Part shown: positions 33,898-46,700 of the stretch, piece after piece
Position numbering within the stretch: the first letter of the stretch is position 1
Layout of the letters: each line of letters begins with the position of its first letter
NCBI GenBank assembly: GCA_035079005.1
Contig: CM068706.1
Coordinates: forward strand, 23,237,272 to 23,301,271
DNA from: Fraxinus americana
Lineage: Eukaryota; Streptophyta; Magnoliopsida; Lamiales; Oleaceae
Length of the DNA stretch: 64,000 nucleotides
Direction: 5' to 3'
The notes under the pieces: generated by a model
The model's database searches: none
Told to the model about the DNA's origin: nothing
The model's input: the letters and a program-made list of their open reading frames with translations, nothing else
Made by a program: the position numbers and the translations under genes

Positions 33898-36800
33898 GAG
33901 TAACGACATGTTTATGACACAATATTGAATTCAGTTCAATCAGATAAAGGTGGTTTTTTTTTTATGGTTATGGAGGTACAGGGAAGACCTTTGTATTGAA
34001 AACTATATCTGCGTCTTTAAGATCAAAGCAGAAATTGTGTTGAATGTGGCGTCAAGCGGTAAAGCATTGTTACTTTTGGACTGTGGTAGAACTCCACATT
34101 CAAGATTTGCGATATCGCCAAATCCAAATGAAGATTCCACGTGCAACATTAAGCAGGGTAGTCTTCTCGCGGAATTGATTGTTAGATGGAAGCTTATAAT
34201 TTGGGATGAAGCGCCTATGATGAACAAATATTGTTTTGAGGCTTTGGATAGAAGCATGCGAGACATTTTGAGATTCAACAATTCCACAAGTAACGACATG
34301 TTTATGACACAGTATTGAATTCAGTTCAATCAGATAAAGGTGGTTTTTTTTTGTTTATGGTTATGGAGGTACAGGGAAGACCTTTGTATTGAAAACTTTA
34401 TCTGCGGCTTTAAGATCAAAGCTGAAATTGTGTTGAATGTGGCGTCAAGCGGTAAAGCATTGTTACTTTTGGACTGTGGTAGAACTCCACATTCAAGATT
34501 TGCGATATCGCCATATCCAAATGAAGATTCCACGTGCAACATTAAGCAGGGTAGTCCTCTCGCGGAATTGATTGTTAGATGCAAGCTTATAATTTGGGAT
34601 GAAGCGCCTATGATGAACAAATATTGTTTTGAGGATTTGGATAGAAGCATGCGAGACATTTTGAGATTCAACAATTCCACGAGTAACGACATGTTTACGA
34701 CACAGTATTGAATTCAGTTCAATCAGATAAAGGTGGTTTTTTTTTTGTTTATGGTTATGGAGGTACATGGAAGACCTTTGTATTGAAAACTTTATCTGCG
34801 GCTTTAAGATCAAGGCAGAAATTGTGTTGAATGTGGCGTCAAGCGGTAAAGCATTGTTACTTTTGGACTGTGGTAGAACTCCACATTCAAGATTTGCGAT
34901 ATCGCCAAATCCAAATGAAGATTCCACCTGCAACATTAAGCAGGGTAGTCCTCTCGCGGAATTGATTGTTAGATGGAAGCTTATAATTTGGGATGAAGCG
35001 CCTATGATGAACAAATATTGTTTTGAGGCTTTGGATAGAAGCATGCGAGACATTTTGAGATTCAACAATTCCACGAGTAACGACATGTTTATGACACAGT
35101 ATTGAATTCAGTTTAATCAGATAAAGGTCGTTTTTTTTTGTTTATGGTTATGGAGGAACATGGAAGACCTTTGTATTGAAAACTATATCTGCGGCTTTAA
35201 GATCAAAGCTGAAATTGTGTTGAATGTGGCGTGAAGCGGTAAAGCATTGTTACTTTTGGACTGTGGTAGAACTACACATTCAAGATTTGCGATATCGCTA
35301 AATCCAAATGAAGATTCCACGTGCAACATTAAGCAGGGTAGTCCTCTCGCGGAATTAATTGTTAGATGCAAGCTTATAATTTGGGATGAAGCGCCTATGA
35401 TGAACAAATATTGTTTTGAGGCTTTGGATAGAAGCATGCGAGACATTTTCAGATTCAACAATTCCACCAGTAACGACATGTTTATGACACAATATTGAAT
35501 TCAGTTCAATCAGATAAAGGTGGTTTTTTTTTTTATGGTTATGGAGGTACAGGAAAGACCTTTGTATTGAAAACTATATCTGCGCCTTTAAGATCAAAGC
35601 AGAAATTGTGTTGAATGTGGCGTCAAGCGGTAAAGCATTGTTACTTTTGGACTGTGGTAGAACTCTACATTCAAGATTTGCGATATCGCCAAATCCAAAT
35701 GAAGATTCCACGTGCAACATTAAGCAGGGTAGTCTTCTCGCGGAATTGATTGTTAGATGCAAGCTTATAATTTGGGATGAAGCGCCTATGATGAACAAAT
35801 ATTGTTTTGAGGCTTTGGATAGAAGCATGCGAGACATTTTGAGATTCAACAATTCCACAAGTAACGACATGTTTATGACACAGTATTGAATTCAGTTCAA
35901 TCAGATAAAGGTGGTTTTTTTTTGTTTATGGTTATGGAGGTACAGGGAAGACCTTTGTATTGAAAACTTTATCTGCGGCTTTAAGATCAAAGCTGAAATT
36001 GTGTTGAATGTGGCGTCAAGCGATAAAGCATTGTTACTTTTGGACTGTGGTAGAACTCCACATTCTAGATTTGCGATATCGCTAAATCCAAATGAAGATT
36101 CCAAGTGCAACATTAAGCAGGGTAGTCCCCTCGCGGAATTGATTGTTAGATGCAAGCTTATAATTTGGGATGAAGCGCCTATGATGAACAAATATTGTTT
36201 TGAGGCTTTGGATAGAAGCATGCGAGACATTTTGAGATTCAACAATTCCACGAGTAACGACATGTTTATGACACAGTATTGAATTCAGTTCAATCAGATA
36301 AAGGTGGTTTTTTTTGTTTATGGTTATGGAGGTACATGGAAGACCTTTGTATTGAAAACTATATCTGCGGCTTTAAGATCAAAGCAGAAATTGTGTTGAA
36401 TGTGGCGTCAAGCGGTAAAGCATTGTTACTTTTGGACTGTGGTAGAACTCCACATTCAAGATTTGCGATATCGCCAAATCCAAATGAAGATTCCACGTGC
36501 AACATTAAGCAGGGTAGTCCTCTCGCGGAATTGATTGTTAGATGCAAGCTTATAATTTGGGATGAAGCGCCTATGATGAACAAATATTGTTTTGAGGCTT
36601 TGGATAGAAGCATGCGAGACATTTTGAGATTCAACAATTCCACGAGTAACGACATGTTTATGACACAATATTGTATTCAGTTCAATCAGATAAAGGTGGT
36701 TTTTTTTTGTTTATGGTTATGGAGGTACATGGAAGACCTTTGTATTGAAAACTTTATCTGCGGCTTTAAGATCAAAGCAGAAATTGTGTTGAATGTGGCG

Positions 36801-39800
36801 TCAAGCGGTAAAGCATTGTTACTTTTGGACTGTGGTAGAACTCCACATTCAAGATTTGCGATATCGCTAAATCCAAATGAAGATTCCACGTGCAACATTA
36901 AGCGGGGTAGTCCTCTCGCGGAATTGATTGTTAGATGCAAGCTTATAATTTGGGATGAAGCGCCTATGATGAACAAATATTGTTTTGAGGCTTTGGATAG
37001 AAGCATGCGAGACATTTTGAGATTCAACAATTCCACGAGTAACGACATGTTTATGACACGATATTGAATTCGGTTCAATCGGATAAAGGTGGTTTTTTTG
37101 TTTATGGTTATGGAGGTACATGGAAGACCTTTGTATTGAAAACTATATCTGCGGCTTTAAGATCAAAGCAGAAATTGTGTTGAATGTGGCGTCAAGCGGT
37201 AAAGCATTGTTACTTTTGGACTTTGGTAGAACTCCACATTCAAGATTTGCGATATCGCCAAATCCAAATGAAGATTCCACGTGCAACATTAAGCAGGGTA
37301 GTCTTCTCGCGGAATTGATTGTTAGATGGAAGCTTATAATTTGGGATGAAGCGCCTATGATGAACAAATATTGTTTTGAGGCTTTGGATAGAAGCATGCG
37401 AGACATTTTGAGATTCAACAATTCCACGAGTAACGACATGTTTATGACACAGTATTGAATTCAGTTCAATCAGATAAAGGTGGTTTTTTTTTGTTTATGG
37501 TTATGGAGGTACATGGAAGACCTTTGTATTGAAAACTTTATCTGCGGCTTTAAGATCAAAGCAAAAATTGTGTTGAATGTGGCGTCAAGCGGTAAAGCAT
37601 TGTTACTTTTGGACTGTCGTAGAACTCCACATTCTAGATTTGCGATATCGCTAAATCCAAATGAAGATTCCAAGTGCAACATTAAGCAGGGTAGTCCTCT
37701 CGCGGAATTGATTGTTAGATGCAAGCTTATAATTTGGGATGAAGCGCCTATGATGAACAAATATTGTTTTGAGGCTTTGGATAGAAGCATGCGAGACATT
37801 TTGAGATTCAACAATTCCACGAGTAACGACATGTTTATGACACAGTATTGAATTCAGTTCAATCAGATAAAGGTGGTGTTTTTTTTTGTTTATGGTTATG
37901 GAGGTACATGGAAGACCTTTGTATTGAAAACTTTATCTGCGGCTTTAAGATCAAAGCAGAAATTGTGTTGAATGTGGCGTCAAGCGGTAAAGCATTGTTA
38001 CTTTTGGACTGTGGTAGACTCCACATTCAAGATTTGCGATATTGCCATATCCAAATGAAGATTCCACGTGCAACATTAAGCAGGGTAGTCCTCTCGCGGA
38101 ATTGATTGTTAGATGCAAGCTTATAATTTGGGATGAAGCGCTTATGATGAACAAATATTGTTTTGAGGCTTTGGATAGAAGCATGCGAGTCATTTTGAGA
38201 TTCAACAATTCCACGAGTAACGACATATTTATGACACAGTATTGAATTCAGTTCAATCAGATAAAGGTGGTTTTTTTGTTTATGGTTGTGGAGGTACATG
38301 GAAGACCTTTGTATTGAAAACTATATCTGCGGCTTTAAGATCAAAGAAGAAATTGTGTTGAATGTGGCGTCAAGCGGTAAAGCATTGTTACTTTTGGACT
38401 GTGGTAGAACTCCACATTCAAGATTTGCGATATCGCCAAATCCAAATGAAGATTCCACGTGCAACATTAAGCAGGGTAGTCCTCTCGCGGAATTGATTGT
38501 TAGATGCAATCTTATAATTTGGGATGAAGCGCCTATGATGAACAAATATTGTTTTGATGCTTTGGATAGAAGCATGCGAGACATTTTGAGATTCAACAAT
38601 TCCACCAGTAACGACATGTTTATGACACAGTATTGAATTCAGTTCAATCAGATAAAGGTGGTTTTTTCTGTTTTATGGTTATGGAGGTACAGGGAAGACC
38701 TTTGTACTGAAAACTTTATCTGCGGCTTTAAGATCTAAGCAGAAATTGTGTTGAATGTGGCGTCAAGCGGTAAAGCATTGTTACTTTTGGAATGTGGTAG
38801 AACTCCACATTCAAGATTTGCGATATCGCCAAATCCAAATGAAGATTCCACGTGCAACATTAAGCAGGGTAGTCCTCTCGCGGAATTGATTGTTAGATGC
38901 AAGCTTATAATTTGGGATGAAGCGCCTATGATGAACAAATATTGTTTTGAGGCTTTGGATAGAAGCATGCGAGACATTTTGAGATTCAACAATTCCACGA
39001 GTAACGACATGTTTATGACACAGTATTGAATTCAGTTCAATCAGATAAAGGTGGTTTTTTTTTGTTTATGGTTGTGGAGGTACATGGAAGACCTTTGTAT
39101 TGAAAACTTTATCTGCGGCTTTAAGATCAAAGCAGAAATTGTGTTGAATGTGGCGTCAAGCGGTAAAGCATTGTTACTTTTGGACTGTGGTAGAACTCCA
39201 CATTCAAGATTTGCGATATCGCTAAATCCAAATGAAGATTCCACGTGCAACATTAAGCAGGGTAGTCCTCTCGCGGAATTGATTGTTAGATGCAAGCTTA
39301 TAATTTGGGATGAAGCGCCTATGATGAACAAATATTGTTTTGAGGCTTTGGATAGAAGCATGCGAGACATTTTGAGATTCAACAATTCCACGAGTAACGA
39401 CATGTTTATGACACAGTATTGAATTCAGTTCAATCAGATAAAGGTGGTTTTTTTTGTTTATGGTTATGGAGGTACATGGAAGACCTTTGTATTGAAAACT
39501 ATATCTGCGGCTTTAAGATCAAAGCAGAAATTGTGTTGAATGTGGCGTCAAGCGGTAAAGCATTGTTACTTTTGGACTGTGGTAGAACTCCACATTCAAG
39601 ATTTGCGATATCGCCAAATCCAAATGAAGATTCCACGTGCAACATTAAGCAGGGTAGTCCTCTCGCGGAATTGATTGTTAGATGCAAGCTTATAATTTGG
39701 GATGAAGCGCCTATGATGAACAAATATTGTTTTGAGGCTTTGGATAGAAGCATGCGAGACATTTTGAGATTCAACAATTCCACGAGTAACGACATGTTTA

Positions 39801-42800
39801 TGACACAGTATTGAATTCAGTTCAATCAGATAAAGGTGGTTTTTTTTTTATGGTTATGGAGGTACAGGGAAGACCTTTGTATTGAAAACTATATCTGCGG
39901 TTTTAAGATCAAAGCAGAAATTGTGTTGAATGTGGCGTCAAGCGGTAAAGCATTGTTACTTTTGGACTGTGGTAGAACTCCACATTCAAGATTTGCGATG
40001 CCGCTAAATCCAAATGAAGATTCCACGTGCAACATTAAGCAGGGTAGTCCTCTCGCGGAATTGATTGTTAGATGTAAGCTTATAATTTGGGATGAAGCGC
40101 CTATGATGAACAAATATTGTTTTGAGGCTTTGGATAGAAGCATGCGAGACATTTTGAGATTCAACAATTCCACGAGTAACGACATGTTTATGACACAGTA
40201 TTGAATTCGGTTCAATCGGATAAAGGTGGTTTTTTTGTTTATGGTTATGGAGGTACGGGAAGACCTTTGTATTGAAAACTATATCTGCAGCTTTAAGATC
40301 AAAGCTGAAATTGTGTTGAATGTGGCGTCAAGCGATAAAGCATTGTAACTTTTGAATTTGTGGTAGAACTCCACATTCTAGATTTGCGATATCGCTAAAT
40401 CCAAATGAAGATTCCAAGTGCAACATTAAGCAGGGTAGTCCCCTCGCGGAATTGATTGTTAGATGCAAGCTTATAATTTGGGATGAAGCGCCTATGATGA
40501 ACAAATATTGTTTTGAGGCTTTGGATAGAAGCATGCGAGACATTTTGAGATTCAACAATTCCACGAGTAACGACATGTTTATGACACAGTATTGAATTCA
40601 GTTCAATCAGATAAAGGTGGTGTTTTTTTTTGTTTATGGTTATGGAGGTACATGGAAGACCTTTGTATTGAAAACTTTATCTGCGGCTTTAAGATCAAAG
40701 CAGAAATTGTGTTGAATGTGGCGTCAAGCGGTAAAGCATTGTTACTTTTGGACTGTGGTAGAACTCCACATTCAAGATTTGCGATATCGCCAAATCCAAA
40801 TGAAGATTCCACGTGCAACATTAAGCAGGGTAGTCCTCTCGCGGAATTGATTGTTAGATGCAAGCTTATAATTTGGGATGAAGCGCCTATGATGAACAAA
40901 TATTGTTTTGAGGCTTTGGATAGAAGCATGCGAGACATTTTGAGATTCAACAATTCCACGAGTAACGACATGTTTATGACACAGTATTGAATTCAGTTCA
41001 ATCAGATAAAGGTGGTTTTTTTTGTTTATGGTTATGGAGGTACAGGGAAGACCTTTGTATTGAGAACTTTATCTGCAGCTTTAAGATCAAAGCTGAAATT
41101 GTGTTGAATGTGGCGTCAAGCGATAAAGCATTGTTACTTTTGGACTTTGGTAGAACTCCACATTCTAGATTTGCGATATCGCTAAATCCAAATGAAGATT
41201 CCACGTGCAACATTAAGCAGGGTAGTCCTCTCGCGGAATTGATTGTTAGATGCAAGCTTATAATTTGGGATGAAGCGCCTATGATGAACAAATATTGTTT
41301 TGAGGCTTTGGATAGAAGCATGCGAGACATTTTGAGATTCAACAATTCCACGAGTAACGACATGTTTATGACACAGTATTGAATTCAGATCAATCAGATA
41401 AAGGTGGTTTTTTTTATTTATGGTTATGGAGGTACATGGAAGACCTTTGTATTGAAAACTATATCTGCGGCTTTAAGATCAAAGCAGAAATTGTGTTGAA
41501 TGTGGCGTCAAGCGGTAAAGCATTGTTACTTTTGGACTGTGGTAGAACTCCACATTCAAGATTTGCTATATCGCCAAATCCAAATGAAGATTCCACCTGC
41601 AACGTTAAGCAGGGTTGTCCCCTCGCGGAATTGATTGTTAGATGTAAGCTTATAATTTGGGATGAAGTGCCTATGATGAACAAATATTGTTTTGATGCTT
41701 TGGATAGAAGCATGCGAGACATTTTGAGATTCAACAATTCCACGAGTAACGACATGTTTATGACACAGTATTGAATTCAGTTCAATCAGATAAAGGTGGT
41801 GTTATTTTTTTGTTTATGGTTATGGAGGTACAGGGAAGACCTTTGTATGGAGAACTTTATCTGCAGCTTTAAGATCAAAGCTGAAATTGTGTTGAATGTG
41901 GCGTTAAGCGATAAAGCATTGTTACTTTTGGACTTTGGTAGAACTCCACATTCTAGATTTGCGATATCGCTAAATCCAAATGAAGATTCCAAGTGCAACA
42001 TTAAGCAGGGTTGTCCCCTCGCGGAATTGATTGTTAGATGCAAGCTTATAATTTGGGATGAAGCGCCTATGATGAACAAACATTGTTTTGAAGCTTTGGA
42101 TAGAAGCATGCGAGACATTTTGAGATTCAACAATTCCACGAGTAACGACATGTTTATGACACAGTGTTGGATTCAGTTCAATCAGATAAAGTGGTGTTTT
42201 TTTTGTTTATGGTTATGGAGGTACATGGAAGACCTTTGTATTGAAAACTTTATCTGCGGCTTTAAGATCAAAGCAGAAATTGTGTTGAATGTGGCGTCAA
42301 GCGGTAAAGCATTGTTACTTTTGAATTTGTGGTAGAACTCCACATTCAAGATTTGCGATATCGCCAAATCCAAATGAAGATTCCACGTGCAACATTAAGC
42401 AGGGTAGTCCTCTCGCGGAATTGATTGTTAGATGCAAGCTTATAATTTGGGATGAAGCGCCTATGATGAACAAATATTGTTTTGAGGCTTTGGATAGAAG
42501 CATGCGAGACATTTTGAGATTCAACAATTCCACGAGTAACGACATGTTTATGACACAGTATTGAATTCAGTTCAATCAGATAAAGGTGGTTCGTTTTGTT
42601 TATGGTTATGGAGGTATAGGGAAGACCTTTGTATTGAAAACTTTATCTGCGGCTTTAAGATCAAAGCTGAAATTGTGTTGAATGTGGCGTCAAGCGATAA
42701 AGCATTGTTACTTTTGAATTTGTGGTAGAACTCCACATTCTAGATTTGCGATATCGCTAAATCCAAATGAAGATTCCAAGTGCAACATTAAGCAGGGTAG

Positions 42801-42926
42801 TCCCCTCGCGGAATTGATTGTTAGATGCAAGCTTATAATTTGGGATGAAGCGCCTATGATGAACAAATATTGTTTTGAGGCTTTGGATAGAAGCATGCGA
42901 GACATTTTGAGATTCAACAATTCCAC
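33898..42926 (+). repeat. Mixed part of the array (units 74-96)
   Basis: Monomers here are a mosaic of two main backgrounds. One has ACATGG with AACTATATC and CGCCAAATCC; the other has ACAGGG with AACTTTATC, AGCGATAAAG and CATTCTAGATTTG. I see no sustained higher-order period by eye. Scattered units carry TTTGAATTTGTGG (40351, 42322, 42716) and GAATTCGGTTCAATCGG junctions (37066, 40203). Confidence 0.7.
36279..37067 (+). pseudogene. 262-codon open frame spanning two monomers
   Basis: The frame starts at a TTG and runs through two units, because the junction TGA at 36672-36674 is TGT and both T tracts keep the same frame. Each half encodes SVQSDKG, then a frameshifted Walker A region (LWLWRYMEDLC), then LNVASSGKALLLLDCGRTPHSRFAI and IIWDEAPMMNKYCFEALDRSMRD. 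It is the longest open frame in the window. It lacks a readable Walker A, has no ATG start or upstream signals, and arises from one substitution. I judge it non-functional. Confidence 0.6.
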
Positions 42927-43711
42927 GAGTAACGACATGTTTATGACACAGTATTGAATTCAGTTCAATCAGATAAAGGTGGTGTTTTTTTTGTTTATGG
43001 TTATGGAGGTACATGGAAGACCTTTGTATTGAAAACCTTATCTGCGGCTTTAAGATCAAAGCAGAAATTGTGTTGAATGTGGCGTCAAGCGGTAAAGCAT
43101 TGTTACTTTTGGACTGTGGTAGAACTCCACAATCAAGATTTGCGATATCGCCAAATCCAAATGAAGATTCCACCTGCAACATTAAGCAGGGTAGTCCTCT
43201 CGCGGAATTGATTGTTAGATGCAAATTTATAATTTGGGATGAAGCGCCTATGATGAACAAATATTGTTTTGTCGCTTTGGATAGAAGCATGCGAGACATT
43301 TTGAGATTCAACAATTCCACGAGTAACGACATGTTTATGACACAATATTGAATTTAGTTCAATCAGATAAAGGTGGTTTTTTTTTTATGGTTATGGAGGT
43401 ACAGGGAAGACCTTTGTATTGAAAACTTTATCTGCGGCTTTAAGATCAAAGCTGAAATTGTGTTGAATGTGGCGTCAAGCGATAAATCATTGTTACTTTT
43501 GGACTGTGGGAGAACTCCACATTCAAGATTTTGCGATATCGCTAAATCCAAATGAAGATTCCACGTGCAACATTAAGCAGGATAGTCCGCTCGCGGAATT
43601 GATTGTTAGATGCAAGCTTATAATTTGGGATGAAGCGCCTATGATGAACAAATATTGTTTTGAGGCTTTGGATATAAGCATGCGAGACATTTTCAGATTC
43701 AACAATTCCAC
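42927..43711 (+). repeat. Dispersed two-unit module, right-hand copy (units 97-98)
   Basis: Unit 97 has the TTTGTCGCTTTGG variant of the FDALD type and AGATGCAAATTTATAATTTGG. Unit 98 has the short T tract, GATAAATCATTG, GTGGGAGAAC and AGATTTTGCG. This is about 36.6 kb from the first copy of the module at 5927. Confidence 0.7.
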
Positions 43712-46700
43712 GAGTAACGACATGTTTATGACACAGTATTGAATTCAGTTCAATCAGATAAAGGTGGTTTTTTTTTGTTTATGGTTATGGAGGTACATGG
43801 AAGACCTTTGTATTGAAAACTATATCTGCGGCTTTAAGATCAAAGCTGAAATTGTGTTGAATGTGGCGTCAAGCGGTAAAGCATTGTTACTTTTGGACTG
43901 TGGTAGAACTCCACATTCAAGATTTGCGATACCGCTAAATCCAAATGAGGATTCCACGTGCAACATTAAGCAGGGTAGTCCTCTCGCGGAATTAATTGTT
44001 AGATGCAAGCTTATAATTTGGGATGAAGCGCCTATGATGAACAAATATTGTTTTGAGGCTTTGGATAGAAGCATGCGAGACATTTTGAGATTCAACAATT
44101 CCACCAGTAACGACATGTTTATGACACAGTATTGAATTCAGTTCAATCAGATAAAGGTGGTGTTTTTTTTTATGGTTATCGAGGTACAGGGAAGACCTTT
44201 GTATTGAAAACTTTATCTGCGGCTTTAAGATCAAAGCTGAAATTGTGTTGAATGTGGCGTCAAGCGATAAAGCATTGTTAATTTTGGACTGTGGTAGAAC
44301 TCCACATTCTAGATTTGCGATATCGCTAAATCCAAATGAAGATTCCACGTGCAACATTAAGCAGGGTAGTCTTCTCGCGGAATTGATTGTTATATGCAAG
44401 CTTATAATTTGGGATCAAGCGCCTATGATGAACAAATATTGTTTTGAGGCTTTGGATAGAAGCATGGGAGACATTTTGAGATTCAACAATTCCACGAGTA
44501 ACGACATGTTTATGACACGATATTGAATTCGGTTCAATCGGATAAAGGTGGTTTTTTTTGTTTATGGTTACGGAGGTACAAGGAAGACCTTTGTATTGAA
44601 AACTTTATCTGCGGCTCTAAGATCAAAGCAGAAATTGTGTTGAATGTGGCGTCAAGCGGTAAAACATTGTTACTTTTGGACTGTGGTAGAACTCCACATT
44701 CAAGATTTGCGATACAGCTAAATCCAAATGAAGATTCCACGTGCAACATTAAGCGGGGTAGTCATCTCGCAGAATTGATTGTTAGATGCAAGCTTATAAT
44801 TTGGGATGAAGCGCCTGTGATGAACAAAATTGTTTTGAGGCTTTGGATAGAAGCATGCGAGACATTTTGAGATTCAACATTTCCACGAGTAACGACATGT
44901 TTATGACACAGTATTGAATTCAATTCAATCAGATAAAGGTGGTTTTTTTTTTGTTTATGGTTATGGAGGTACGGGAAGACCTTTGTATTGAAAACTTTAT
45001 CTGCGGCTTTAAGATCAAAGCAGAGATTGTGTTCAATGTGGCGTCAAGCGGTAATGCATTGTTACTTTTGGACTGTGGTAGAACTCCACATTCAAGATTT
45101 GCGATATCGCCAAATCCAAATGAAGATTCCACGTGCAACATTAAGTAGGGTAGTCCTCTCGCGGAATTGATTGTTAGATGCAAGCTTATAATTTGGGATG
45201 AAGCGCCTATGATGAACAAATATTGTTTTGAGGCTTTGGATAGAAGCATGCGAGACATTTTGAGATTCAACAATTCCACGAGTAACGACATGTTTATGAC
45301 ACAGTATTGAATTCAGTTCAATCAGATAAAGGTGGTTTTTTTTGTTTATGGTTATGGAGGTACATGGAAGACCTTTGTATTGAAAACTATATATGTGGCT
45401 TTAAGATCAAAGCTGAAATTGTGTTGAATGTGGCGTCAAGCGATAAAGCATTGTTACTTTTGGACTGTGGTAGAACTCCACATTCTAGATTTGCGATATC
45501 GCTAAATCCAAATGAAGATTCCAAGTGCAACATTAAGCAGGGTTGTCCCCTCGCGGAATTGATTGTTAGATGCAAGCTTATAATTTGGGATGAAGCGCCT
45601 ATGATGAACAAATATTGTTTTGAGGCTTTGGATAGAAGCATGCGAGACATTTTGAGATTCGACAATTCCACGAGTAACGACATGTTTATGACACAGTATT
45701 GAATTCAGTTCAATCAAATAAAGGTGGTGTTTTTTTTTGTTTATGGTTATGGAGGTACAGGGAAGACCTTTGTATTGAAAACTTTATCTGCGGCTTTAAG
45801 ATCAAAGCAGAAATTGTGTTGAATGTGGCGTCAAGCGGTAAAGCATTGTTACTTTTGGACTGTGGTAGAACTCCACATTCTAGATTTGCGATATCGCTAA
45901 ATCCAAATGAAGATTCCAAGTGCAACATTAGCGGGGGTAGTCCTCTCGCGGAATTGATTGTTAGATGCAAGCTTATAATTTGGGATGAAGCGCCTATGAT
46001 GAACAAATATTGTTTTGAGGCTTTGGATAGAAGCATGCGAGACATTTTGAGATTCAACAATTCCACGAGTAACGACATGTTTATGACACAGTATTGAATT
46101 CAGTTCAATCAGATAAAGGTAGTTTTTTTTGTTTATGGTTATGGAGGTACATGGAAGACCTTTGTATTGAAAACTATATCTGCGGCTTTAAGATAAAAGA
46201 AGAAATTGTGTTGAATGTGGCGTCAAGCGGTAAAGCATTGTTACTTTTGGACTTTGGTAGAACTCCACATTCAAGATTTGCGATATCGCCAAATCCAAAT
46301 GAAGATTCCACGTGCAACATTAAGCAGGGTAGTCCTCTCGCGGAATTGATTGTTAGATGCAAGCTTATAATTTGGGATGAAGCGCCTATGATGAACAAAT
46401 ATTGTTTTGAGGCTTTGGATAGAAGCATGCGAGACATTTTGAGATTCAACAATTCCACGAGTAACGACATGTTTATGACACAGTATTGAATTCAGTTCAA
46501 TCAGATAAAGGTGGTTTTTTTTGTTTATGGTTATGGAGGTACAGGGAAGACCTTTGTATTGAAAACTTTATCTGCGGCTTTAAGATCAAAGCTGAAATTG
46601 TGTTGAATGTGGCGTCAAGCGATAAAGCATTGTTACTTTTGGACTGTGGTAGAACTCCACATTCTAGATTTGCGATATCGCTAAATCCAAATGAAGATTC

